A stretch of 64,000 nucleotides of DNA. It comes from Pseudomonas sp. M47T1 (GTDB lineage: Bacteria > Pseudomonadota > Gammaproteobacteria > Pseudomonadales > Pseudomonadaceae). This document shows, piece after piece, positions 33,720 to 43,814 of this stretch. Made by a program: the position numbers and the translations under genes. How positions within the stretch are numbered: the first letter of the stretch is position 1; every line of letters starts with the position of its first letter. The stretch is taken from the NCBI RefSeq assembly GCF_000263855.1, contig NZ_AJWX01000002.1, forward strand, positions 310,001 through 374,000, read 5' to 3'. A model generated the notes under the pieces. It worked only from the letters and a program-made list of their open reading frames with translations, was not told the DNA's origin and did no database searches.

Positions 33720-34737
33720 TGCTTTCACCTACGACTTCACCTAGGCGGACGGGTACAGCATTTCCGATCATTGTGCATAATGCTCGTGTCGACATGTCTG
33801 TGCCCGGTTCGTAAAAGCTGTAATCGTCTGGAAATGATTGCAGGATAGCCGCCTCTCTAAGAGACAAAGCTCTGTTTTGCTCGGGGTGGCCAAATCTGCC
33901 ATTCCCGTACCCGTAACTTTGCGTTGTGATTGTTGGGCTTGGTTTGTCCCACTCCATGCGCCCATATACACTAGCATATGTTGAGCCTGATTTCTTCGAG
34001 TGACATGGGGCACGTAAGTGCTCTGGCCAGTCTCTCCAAGTGCCGCCGGGTGATGAGCGAATTATACGCTGCAGATTTATTTGGCTAAGGGATGCGGAAT
34101 AATGCAGCGGGTCGTCAGGATCCTGCTCGCCGGCTGAAAGCCTTGGGAGATGCTTGATTGCATCTCTAACTGACGTGAAGTTACCGCTTGAATGCGTCGG
34201 GGGAATAATTTCTATAGGGCCGAGCATTGAGGCTAAGAGTACCAATCTTTTACGCATCTGCGGAAGACCATACTGGGCGCATGAGACAACTTTGAAATCT
34301 ACATGGTAGCCAGAGACTTTAAGGAAGCTAACAAACTTCAGATATATTTCATGCGTTCTTAGTTGTGGGACATTTTCCATTGTGACTAGCTCAGGTTTTG
34401 TCTCTGAGATTAGTCGTCGAAATTCATTTAGCAGCTTCCATTTGTCATCATCGTTAGACTTCCTGGTGCTAGAGTATTTGGAGAAAGGTTGGCATGGGGC
34501 GCACCCTGCCAAAAGCTTGATTTCTTGGCCGCCAAACCAGTTGTTCAGCTCATTTCCAGTCAAATCTGTTACTGATTTGTTAACAAATTTCGCGCCGCTG
34601 TTATTGTGTTCGAAAGCATAGGTACATGCCGGGTCAAAATCGACCCCGTGAGTTACGTTGATGCCCGAATTTAAAAGGCCTCGAGTTAGTCCTCCTGCTC
34701 CGCAGAACAGATCAACGGCTGCTACAGTCATTCGCAT
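33655..34737 (-). CDS. DNA (cytosine-5-)-methyltransferase
   Basis: The 360-residue enzyme has the full C5-methyltransferase motif set in order: DLFCGAGGLTRG (I), GCAPCQPFS with catalytic Cys (IV), TMENVPQL (VI), AQYGLPQMRKRL (VIII), a short target-recognition region, SLREAAILQSFPDDY (IX) and IGNAVPVRLG (X). It should methylate a short DNA site of unknown sequence. No classical restriction endonuclease is adjacent; the DUF262-HEPN pair converges on it with a 65-base overlap. Codon use is AT-rich, like those two genes. The ATG at 34731 is an alternative start. Confidence 0.9.
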   Translation of the reverse strand: MRMTVAAVDLFCGAGGLTRGLLNSGINVTHGVDFDPACTYAFEHNNSGAKFVNKSVTDLTGNELNNWFGGQEIKLLAGCAPCQPFSKYSSTRKSNDDDKWKLLNEFRRLISETKPELVTMENVPQLRTHEIYLKFVSFLKVSGYHVDFKVVSCAQYGLPQMRKRLVLLASMLGPIEIIPPTHSSGNFTSVRDAIKHLPRLSAGEQDPDDPLHYSASLSQINLQRIIRSSPGGTWRDWPEHLRAPCHSKKSGSTYASVYGRMEWDKPSPTITTQSYGYGNGRFGHPEQNRALSLREAAILQSFPDDYSFYEPGTDMSTRALCTMIGNAVPVRLGEVVGESIKLHLRDPNKAASPSNYQLDL

Positions 34738-34860
34738 TACTCAATGCAGATTTCATATTGATGGTTTTGCGCTGAGGGTTTCTGGTTGAAATATAGTAAG
34801 GCTAAAATGAAAACAACCAGAAGTTTGCACTTTTGGTTGTTCTCCAATCCCTTTCTAAGA

Positions 34861-36108
34861 TCAATCCCAGCTCAACGCCCCACCAGTCTGATACTCAATA
34901 ACCCGCGTCTCAAAGAAGTTCTTCTCCTTCTTCAAGTCCATAATCTCGCTCATCCAAGGGAACGGGTTAGTAGTCCCTGGATACTCTTCCTTCAACCCAA
35001 TCTGCGACAGACGACGGTTGGCAATAAACTTCAGGTAATCTTCCATCATCGCCGCATTCATGCCCAGCACGCCACGAGGCATGGTGTCACGCGCGTATTC
35101 GATCTCCAGCTGGGTACCCTGCAGAATCATCTGCGAAGCTTCTTCCTTCAGTTCGGCATCCCACAGGTGCGGGTTTTCGATCTTGATCTGGTTGATCACG
35201 TCGATACCGAAGTTCAGGTGCATCGACTCGTCGCGCAGGATGTACTGGAACTGCTCGGCCACGCCGGTCATTTTGTTGCGGCGGCCCATGGACAGGATCT
35301 GGGTGAAGCCGCAGTAGAAGAAAATGCCTTCCAGTACGCAGTAGTAGGCGATCAGGTTGCGCAGCAGTTCTTTGTCGGTTTCCGGGGTGCCGGTGTTGAA
35401 TTCCGGGTCGGAGATGGCGCGGGTGTATTTCAGGCCCCAGGCTGCCTTTTTGGCGACCGATGGGATCTCGTGGTACATGTTGAAGATTTCGCCTTCGTCC
35501 ATGCCCAGGGATTCGATGCAGTACTGGTAGGCGTGGGTGTGGATCGCTTCTTCGAAGGCCTGCCGCAGGATGTACTGGCGGCACTCCGGGTTGGTGATCA
35601 GGCGGTACACGGCCAGGGCCAGGTTGTTGGCGACCAGGGAGTCGGCGGTGCTGAAGAAGCCCAGGTTGCGCATGACGATGCGGCGCTCGTCGTCGGTCAG
35701 GCCTTCCGGGTTACGCCAGGTGGCGATGTCGGCGGTCATGTTGACTTCTTGCGGCATCCAGTGGTTGGCGCAGCCGTCCAGGTATTTCTGCCAGGCCCAG
35801 TCGTACTTGAAGGGTACGAGTTGGTTGAGGTCGGCGCGGCAGTTGATCATGCGCTTTTCGTCGACCGCGACGCGGGCGGCGGAGCCTTCCAGTTCAGCCA
35901 GGCCTTCGGCGACGTCGAGTTTGTCGAGGGCGGCTTTGGCGCGGGCTACGGCGGCGGAGTCAGTCGCGGTGACGGCGCGGGCTTCTTTCGCAGCACCGGC
36001 GCCGGCGCTGTCGAGTTTGTCCATGGCCGCTTCAGCGGCGTGGCCGGCGTTGGCGCCTTTGGCGGGTTGCGCGTCGTCTTCTTTGTCGAATTCGTCCCAG
36101 CTCAGCAT
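34861..36108 (-). CDS. nrdB: Class Ia ribonucleotide reductase, beta subunit
   Basis: The 415-residue protein begins [14 protein letters not shown], has an Ala/Lys-rich linker (about 15-75), then the ferritin-like core. Iron ligands lie in [37 protein letters not shown] and [11 protein letters not shown]. The C-terminal tail, which docks to NrdA, ends GGALSWD. It houses the diiron-tyrosyl radical used to start ribonucleotide reduction. nrdA lies upstream in the same direction, but an intervening 1.1 kb holds a fic remnant and repeats. AGGAG is about 11 bases before the ATG. Confidence 0.95.
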   Translation of the reverse strand: MLSWDEFDKEDDAQPAKGANAGHAAEAAMDKLDSAGAGAAKEARAVTATDSAAVARAKAALDKLDVAEGLAELEGSAARVAVDEKRMINCRADLNQLVPFKYDWAWQKYLDGCANHWMPQEVNMTADIATWRNPEGLTDDERRIVMRNLGFFSTADSLVANNLALAVYRLITNPECRQYILRQAFEEAIHTHAYQYCIESLGMDEGEIFNMYHEIPSVAKKAAWGLKYTRAISDPEFNTGTPETDKELLRNLIAYYCVLEGIFFYCGFTQILSMGRRNKMTGVAEQFQYILRDESMHLNFGIDVINQIKIENPHLWDAELKEEASQMILQGTQLEIEYARDTMPRGVLGMNAAMMEDYLKFIANRRLSQIGLKEEYPGTTNPFPWMSEIMDLKKEKNFFETRVIEYQTGGALSWD

Positions 36109-36607
36109 GGTGATGAAGGCTCCTGCTTGGGTCTGCCCGCGGGCGACCGGATGGATTTTAAGATGAGGTTGCCATTGGCCGTTACAGTGCACGAAGGCTT
36201 AACGGACGGCATTTCTAATTGGTTCGGATTTGCCCGGTTGCTACGTGCTGTGGCAACCGCTGCGGATGATCGAAATCAGCAGTGACGCTTGCGGTGGACG
36301 GCAGGGTTGAGGCCGAAATCAGGTACGCAAGTCATCATGGTTTTTGCCCTGTGTGGGGGACGCGATTATACGGAATATTGCAGCGTCCGTGTTCATCGTA
36401 GCGCAATCAATTCGCTATTTTGGGTGGGCTTTTTGGAGCCCCTGGTTTGCAAACGGGTATTGACCGCTCACGCAGGTGAATCGCGTATGTGGTGTTGGAT
36501 GTTGTTTGCAGGCACTAAATATAGTGTTTTGGAGGCGGGTTCGCAAGGTTGATTGCGAGAAGTTTCTGGGGGGTGTGGCGTTAGGGCGCGGGAGCGGTGG
36601 TGGGGTT
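36109..36607. other. Region upstream of nrdB, 499 bases, with an NrdR-like palindrome
   Basis: No gene is evident. The near-palindrome CACTAAATATAGTG at 36513-36526 resembles an NrdR box, but NrdR normally binds two boxes about three turns apart and no second was found. The rest is low-complexity intergenic DNA. Confidence 0.4.
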
Positions 36608-36632
36608 TTCCCGAGCTTCGCCCGGTCCCACA
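36608..36632 (-). repeat. 25-base REP-like element (inverted copy of 26616)
   Basis: Exact reverse complement of 26616-26640. On the fic strand it begins about 20 bases after the premature stop of the fic remnant, so arrival of this element may have accompanied the loss of the rest of fic. Confidence 0.7.
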
Positions 36633-36651
36633 GGGTTGGAGTCGTATGGAG

Positions 36652-36864
36652 CTACGGCATCAAGAAAAGTCGATGATGGATTTTTTTCAGATAGGGGAAA
36701 TCGTAAGGCGGGAGGCAGAACTCAATTTGGCTTGCAGCGATATCGGAAAGCTCACGCTCGGCCTGATCCAATTCTATCTCGCAGCGGATATTCAGCTTAT
36801 TGCGCAGGATGGTGGTGCCTGGATAGCAGTACGGGTCTTGCCCTACGCCGTACTTGTCGACCAT
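36652..36864 (-). pseudogene. Truncated Fic toxin (N-terminal 70 residues only)
   Basis: The start MVDKYGVGQDPYCYPGTTIL, followed by LRNKLNIRCEIELDQAERELSDIAA, is the usual beginning of a Fic/FicT adenylyltransferase of about 200 residues. The frame ends after residue 70 (HHRLFLMP) and REP-like DNA takes over. The catalytic HPFxxGNGR motif is missing, so no AMP transfer is possible. Its start overlaps the stop of the antitoxin gene as TGATG, showing the original toxin-antitoxin operon. Confidence 0.8.
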
Positions 36865-37034
36865 CAGTCAGCTGTCTTGCGGTAGCGGTTTATTACGGAT
36901 TCGCGGCTAGGCAGTGGGCGCTCGGCATCCTCACGGGTTACGTCAAACCCCTCCAGACGGAGGCTGGCGGTGTAGTTGGATCGACGGACTTTGGCGTAAT
37001 AGGCTTTCTTGGCTTGAAAGGACAGGGGTTCCAT
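36864..37034 (-). CDS. FicA/YhfG-type antitoxin of a degraded Fic module
   Basis: The 56-residue protein begins MEPLSFQAKKAYYAKVRRSN and continues YTASLRLEGFDV. The SxxxE/G inhibition helix of class I Fic antitoxins (YhfG/VbhA type) has this pattern: a basic helix followed by SLRLEG. GGAGG stands 4 bases before the ATG at 37034. It is intact although its toxin is cut to 70 residues, so it may now be neutral or may restrain a Fic protein encoded elsewhere. Confidence 0.75.
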   Translation of the reverse strand: MEPLSFQAKKAYYAKVRRSNYTASLRLEGFDVTREDAERPLPSRESVINRYRKTAD

Positions 37035-37126
37035 GGCGCCTCCTGAATCGTAGGTTTGGATATTGTAGCGGAGACGGATTGGCAAGGTGTAACGGCGGCT
37101 TCATGGGGGGGGCGTTCGACGGTGAC

Positions 37127-37149
37127 TTCGCGGGCAGAGCCCGCTCCCA
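37127..37149. repeat. REP-like repeat (GCGGGCAGAGCCCGC core)
   Basis: Exact 23-base copy of the element at 26523 and 52773, located between the nrdA terminator and the fic antitoxin gene. Confidence 0.75.
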
Positions 37150-37194
37150 CAAAAAAGGCAGTAGCGGGTACAGAAGGTGGCGTTTGCCGGGCAC

Positions 37195-37224
37195 AAAAAA
37201 GCCAACCCGAAGGTTGGCCTTTTT
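37195..37224 (-). terminator. Rho-independent terminator of nrdA
   Basis: GGCCAACC-TTCG-GGTTGGC read on the minus strand, with A and T tracts on both sides, starts 18 bases after the nrdA stop. It separates nrdA transcription from the fic antitoxin and nrdB. Confidence 0.85.
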
Positions 37225-37241
37225 GTGCTGCTAGCTAAGCC

Positions 37242-40121
<2,880 letters not shown>

Positions 40122-40380
40122 CTGTATCTCCACGATCGAATGGGTTAGGCCCTGGGGGTACCTGTAGTTCTTTGAAAAGCGTTGCAACGATCGGGGACGG
40201 GTTTACTGACCGTCCCTGGGCGCTACGGCTCGAAAACGGAAAACACCAGCCTACGACGTGAAGTCGTGCTGGTTCCGTTCGCGAGCGTTAAAGAGCGAAA
40301 AAAAAAGTGTAAATCTGTGAAAAATAACCTCAAGACGGGCTTGAGATTAGCGTAAAAAATGTGGTTGGCAAATCCACCAA

Positions 40381-40400
40381 AACCCAACATGTAGTGGTTT
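40381..40400. promoter_or_regulatory. Possible NrdR box upstream of nrdA
   Basis: CCCAACATGTAGTGG is an imperfect palindrome centred on ACATGT, similar to NrdR boxes of gamma-proteobacteria. No second box at the expected three-turn spacing was evident, so this is tentative. Confidence 0.35.
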
Positions 40401-40455
40401 GGCGCGCCGGAGATACAAGATAAGGCCCCTGTGGGAGGATTGCAACACGGTGTTC

Positions 40456-40475
40456 TGTGGATAACTTGTGGGTAA
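40456..40475 (-). promoter_or_regulatory. Tandem DnaA boxes upstream of nrdA
   Basis: TGTGGATAA (40456-40464) is the exact complement of the DnaA consensus TTATCCACA. TGTGGGTAA (40467-40475) is a one-mismatch copy 11 bases further on, one helical turn away. DnaA controls nrdAB in E. coli, linking dNTP supply to replication; the same arrangement is inferred here. Confidence 0.6.
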
Positions 40476-40679
40476 TTTGTGTGCGAAACCGTGCAGCCCA
40501 TGTAGGCCGGGTCCCACATGCCTGAGACCATTTGTCCGGCATTCCTCGGGGCAAAATTTGCCGGTCCGGTTTTTTGCGGGCGCGCACCCTAACATAAAAA
40601 AACACAGGCACCGAGGCGTTTTTGGCATGCTGTTGTTTCGTGCGTCCTTTAGTCACCCTGGACGCTGTCAGGAGCTTCA

Positions 40680-41354
40680 ATGAACCACCCGTGGGCCAGT
40701 GGCCCTTATGCCGCATTCACGCAGGGCCTGTTGCCCGTGGATGACCCGCGCCTTGCGCAATCGGTGCACGATGCCCTGCAGCCGGCGCATCTGGACGCTG
40801 CCTTGGTGCGCATCTATGGGCAGCCGCTGTTCGATGAACAGAAACCGGTATTGGTTTCCCAATGGTCGAAGTATTTTTTCATGTATTGGTTGCCGGCCAT
40901 TCTGGTCACCCAGTTGGCCCATGGCTGGTACCTGCCGTTGCAGTTGGACCAGGTAGGGCTGGTGCTCAACGAACGTGGCTTGCCGTTGGCGGTAAAGCTG
41001 CTGGAGGAGGGCGAGCCGGGTGATGCCGACGAATCCCTTGAGCCGGTGGTGCAGGCCAGCCTGCGGCCCTTCATTGAGCGCTTGAGCGCCTATGGCGAGG
41101 TGCCCACGGCCGTGTTGTGGGGCAATGCCGGTGATTACCTGGAACAGGCCGCGGTGCGCTTGCAGGCGTTGGGGCTGGCGGTGGGGCCGGCGTTGGCGTT
41201 GCTGCATTCGCGCAAGTCGGCGGATGGGCGCAGCAACCCTTTATATGAGCCCATTCGTTATTTGCCGGACGGCACGCGGCAGCGGCGCAGTTGTTGCCTG
41301 GCTTATAAAGTGGAATGGGTGGGGCATTGTGAGCATTGCCCGTTGCTGGTGTAA
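40680..41354 (+). CDS. FhuF-like 2Fe-2S siderophore-iron reductase
   Basis: The 224-residue protein has the FhuF-family C-terminal cluster RRSCCLAYKVEWVGHCEHCPLL, with CC-x10-C-x2-C ligands for a 2Fe-2S centre. The N-terminal region includes SQWSKYFFMYWLPAILVTQL, typical of the family. Such proteins reduce ferric siderophores in the cytoplasm to release iron. No siderophore gene is adjacent and no convincing Fur box was seen. AGGAG is 5 bases before the ATG. The phosphopantetheinyl transferase gene is convergent, 7 bases away. Confidence 0.85.
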   Translation: MNHPWASGPYAAFTQGLLPVDDPRLAQSVHDALQPAHLDAALVRIYGQPLFDEQKPVLVSQWSKYFFMYWLPAILVTQLAHGWYLPLQLDQVGLVLNERGLPLAVKLLEEGEPGDADESLEPVVQASLRPFIERLSAYGEVPTAVLWGNAGDYLEQAAVRLQALGLAVGPALALLHSRKSADGRSNPLYEPIRYLPDGTRQRRSCCLAYKVEWVGHCEHCPLLV

Positions 41355-41361
41355 CCCGCTT

Positions 41362-42093
41362 CTATACGGGGGCGTCGTGTCTGTGGGGGATGGCAATCAG
41401 GCTCAGCAGATGATCATCGTGCAGCCCGAACTGCCCCTCGATCTCGACGCCATGGCACCAACGCTGCGACAAGTCAGTCAGCAGCCGCATGCGCGCCCGG
41501 CCTGAGGTGTCCCATTCCATCACCTCGGCATGCTCGAAGTAGAAACGCTTGCCGACAATGGGGTACAGCGCCTTGAACAGGCTTTCCTTGATGGAGAAGG
41601 TCAGGGTCACGGTCAGTGACGCCTGGGCCGGGTCCATGCGCGCCAGTTCGGCTGGGGTGAGAATCTCGCCGGCCAGGCGCGTGGCGCGCTCTTCGCCCAG
41701 CAGGGTTTCCATGTCCAAGCCCAGGCCCTGCCAGTCGCTGTGACGGGCGACGACGGCGCCGGCCCAGCCGGTGCCGTGGCTGATGGAGCCGCTGATGCCG
41801 GGAGGCCAGAGTGGGGCGCGGTCTTCGCCGATGGCCGGGACGTGATCGATAGCGGCCAGTTGCTGCAATGCCGTGCGCGCGCACAGGCGGCCGGCCAGGA
41901 ACTCGGCCTGGCGCTTGGCTACCGAGCGCTGGATGCTGGCGGGCGGGGTGATGCCGGCACGCACGAAGTCGTCCGGGACCAGGGCCTTGGGGTCGAAGCG
42001 GTTGCTGACCAGCACCACGCCAGGCAGGGTGAAGGGCAGGGGCCAGTGGGCGTGGGGGGCGGTGCAGCAGGCGAGGGGCGGGTTCATCGCCAT
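41362..42093 (-). CDS. 4'-phosphopantetheinyl transferase (Sfp/EntD/PcpS type)
   Basis: The 243-residue enzyme has the three PPTase signatures: an N-terminal RQAEFLAGRLCARTAL, GSISHGTGWAGAVVA with GLGLDMET (metal-binding Asp and Glu), and FSIKESLFKALYP. It attaches phosphopantetheine from CoA to carrier proteins. In Pseudomonas a single such enzyme (PcpS in P. aeruginosa) can serve fatty acid, siderophore and peptide synthetases. An ATG two codons downstream (42087) is an alternative start. Confidence 0.9.
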   Translation of the reverse strand: MAMNPPLACCTAPHAHWPLPFTLPGVVLVSNRFDPKALVPDDFVRAGITPPASIQRSVAKRQAEFLAGRLCARTALQQLAAIDHVPAIGEDRAPLWPPGISGSISHGTGWAGAVVARHSDWQGLGLDMETLLGEERATRLAGEILTPAELARMDPAQASLTVTLTFSIKESLFKALYPIVGKRFYFEHAEVMEWDTSGRARMRLLTDLSQRWCHGVEIEGQFGLHDDHLLSLIAIPHRHDAPV

Positions 42094-42152
42094 AGTGTGC
42101 CATAACCCCGCTGCCGTCAGGCTGCGCCTACAAGGTTGGCGACGGGCGCAGG

Positions 42153-42944
42153 TCAGCTGAAGACTTTCTTCAGAAACGCCTGCATGTCCGCCCAGGATTT
42201 CTCGTCGGCTTCCTTGTTGTAGCCAATGTCCGGCCCGCCATGGTCGCCGTGGGCCAGGCGGTCGGCGTCCGGGTTGGTGAAGCCATGCTTGGCCCCCGGC
42301 TGCACCACGAACTGATAATTCACCCCGGCGGTGGACATTTCGGTCTTGAAGTCGGCCACATCCTTGGGCGTGCTCATGCTGTCCAACTCGCCATGTTCCA
42401 CCAGAATCGGGGTCTTGACGCTGCCCTTGGTGGCCCGGGTCTTGGCGGCCAGGCCGCCGTGGAAGCTCACCACGCCGGCCAGTGTTTCGCCGTGACGGGC
42501 GGCGTTCAGCACCACCGTGCCGCCAAAGCAGTAGCCAATGGCGGCCACCTTGGCCGGGTTGGTCTGCGGCTGTTGCTTGAGCAGTTGCACCCCGGCGTCA
42601 AAACGGGCGCTGGACACCGCAGCGTTGGCCGAGGCTTCCTGCATGAACGCCATGGCGTCCTTGGGGTGCTCGGTGTTCTTGCCTTCGCCATACATGTCGA
42701 TGGCCAGGGCACTGTAGCCCAGGGCGGCGAGGGCGCGGGCGCGGCCCTTGGCGTAGTCGTTCAGGCCCCACCATTCATGCACCACCACCACGCCGGGGCG
42801 CGGGCCCTGGATGGCGTCGTCGTAGGCAAAGTAACCCACCAGCGGCGTGCCGTTGAGGTCCTTGTAATGCAATTCCTGGGTCTTGATCTCGGCCTGGGCC
42901 GCAGCGCTGGCCGCCAGCAACAGGCACATCAGCAATACACGCAT
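42153..42944 (-). CDS. Secreted dienelactone hydrolase family protein
   Basis: The 263-residue precursor has a signal peptide (VLLMCLLLAASAAAQA). The DLH-fold enzyme has HEWWGLNDYAKGRARALA, the nucleophile Cys in IGYCFGGTVVL, the acid in EHGELDSM and the histidine in PGAKHGFTNP. Dienelactone hydrolases open lactones from ortho-cleavage pathways; periplasmic forms act on unknown esters. AAAGGAG lies 8 bases before the ATG. It is divergent from phoP. Confidence 0.88.
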   Translation of the reverse strand: MRVLLMCLLLAASAAAQAEIKTQELHYKDLNGTPLVGYFAYDDAIQGPRPGVVVVHEWWGLNDYAKGRARALAALGYSALAIDMYGEGKNTEHPKDAMAFMQEASANAAVSSARFDAGVQLLKQQPQTNPAKVAAIGYCFGGTVVLNAARHGETLAGVVSFHGGLAAKTRATKGSVKTPILVEHGELDSMSTPKDVADFKTEMSTAGVNYQFVVQPGAKHGFTNPDADRLAHGDHGGPDIGYNKEADEKSWADMQAFLKKVFS

Positions 42945-43136
42945 CTTCGGTGCTCCTTTATAGGCAGTGAAAACAGCCTAGCCCATCCGGTTCAGTTGGG
43001 GTTCAGCGCTCCCTGACTAAGCTTGTTACAGGTACACTCTTTGGCGCCGGGGCTTGGTCGAACAAGCGTCCGGTGCCGCCCATTGAAATGAGGAAATTCG
43101 GCGTCCCGCATGGCAGGGCACCGCTCGGGGAGCACT

Positions 43137-43814
43137 ATGAAACTGCTGGTGGTAGAAGATGAGGCGCTGTTGCGGCACCACTTGTTTACCCGCTTGACCG
43201 AAAGTGGCCATGTGGTTGAGGCGGTGGCCAACGCCGAGGAAGCCTTGTATCAGGCCTCGCAGTACAATCACGACCTGGCGGTGGTAGACCTGGGCCTGCC
43301 GGGCATGGGCGGCCTGGACCTGATCCGGCGCCTGCGGGCCGAGGGCAAGTCGTTCCCTATCCTGATCCTGACCGCGCGCGGCAACTGGCAGGACAAAGTG
43401 GAAGGGCTGGCCACCGGTGCCGACGACTATGTGGTAAAACCTTTTCAGTTCGAAGAGCTGGAAGCGCGCCTCAATGCCTTGCTGCGCCGCTCCAGTGGTT
43501 TCATCCAGTCGACCATCGTGGCTGGCCCCCTGCTGCTGGACCTCAACCGCAAGCAGGCGAGCCTGGACGAGCAGCCGCTGGCCCTGACCGCCTACGAATA
43601 CCGCATTCTTGAATACCTGATGCGTCATCACCAGCAGGTGGTGGCCAAGGACCGCCTGATGGAACAGCTGTACCCGGACGACGACGAGCGCGATCCGAAC
43701 GTCATCGAAGTGCTGGTAGGCCGCCTGCGCCGCAAGCTTGAGGGCACCAATGGCTTCAAGCCGATCGAGACCGTGCGCGGCCTCGGCTACCTGTTCACTG
43801 AGCGGTGTAAATGA
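43137..43814 (+). CDS. phoP: Response regulator PhoP
   Basis: The 225-residue regulator has a receiver (VVEDEALLRHHLFTRL, phospho-acceptor D in VVDLGLPGMGGLDL, K in DDYVVKPFQFEELEARL) and an OmpR-type winged helix (ALTAYEYRILEYLM, NVIEVLVGRLRRKLE). It is very close to P. aeruginosa PhoP throughout. It controls low-Mg2+ and polymyxin responses. GGGGAG stands 5 bases before the ATG at 43137. It overlaps phoQ by 4 bases (ATGA). Confidence 0.95.
   Translation: MKLLVVEDEALLRHHLFTRLTESGHVVEAVANAEEALYQASQYNHDLAVVDLGLPGMGGLDLIRRLRAEGKSFPILILTARGNWQDKVEGLATGADDYVVKPFQFEELEARLNALLRRSSGFIQSTIVAGPLLLDLNRKQASLDEQPLALTAYEYRILEYLMRHHQQVVAKDRLMEQLYPDDDERDPNVIEVLVGRLRRKLEGTNGFKPIETVRGLGYLFTERCK

Larger units (their letters stand above)
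40122..40679. other. 558-base regulatory region between nrdA and fhuF-like gene
   Basis: Divergent intergenic region holding both promoters. Besides the DnaA-like boxes and the possible NrdR box it contains A-rich and T-rich tracts (40300-40370 and 40590-40630). No coding sequence was seen. Confidence 0.55.

Noticed and set aside
26855..34737. The accessory block as a prophage
   Set aside because: Only the Bro-N gene is phage-like; there is no integrase, capsid, tail or lysis gene and no tRNA attachment site.
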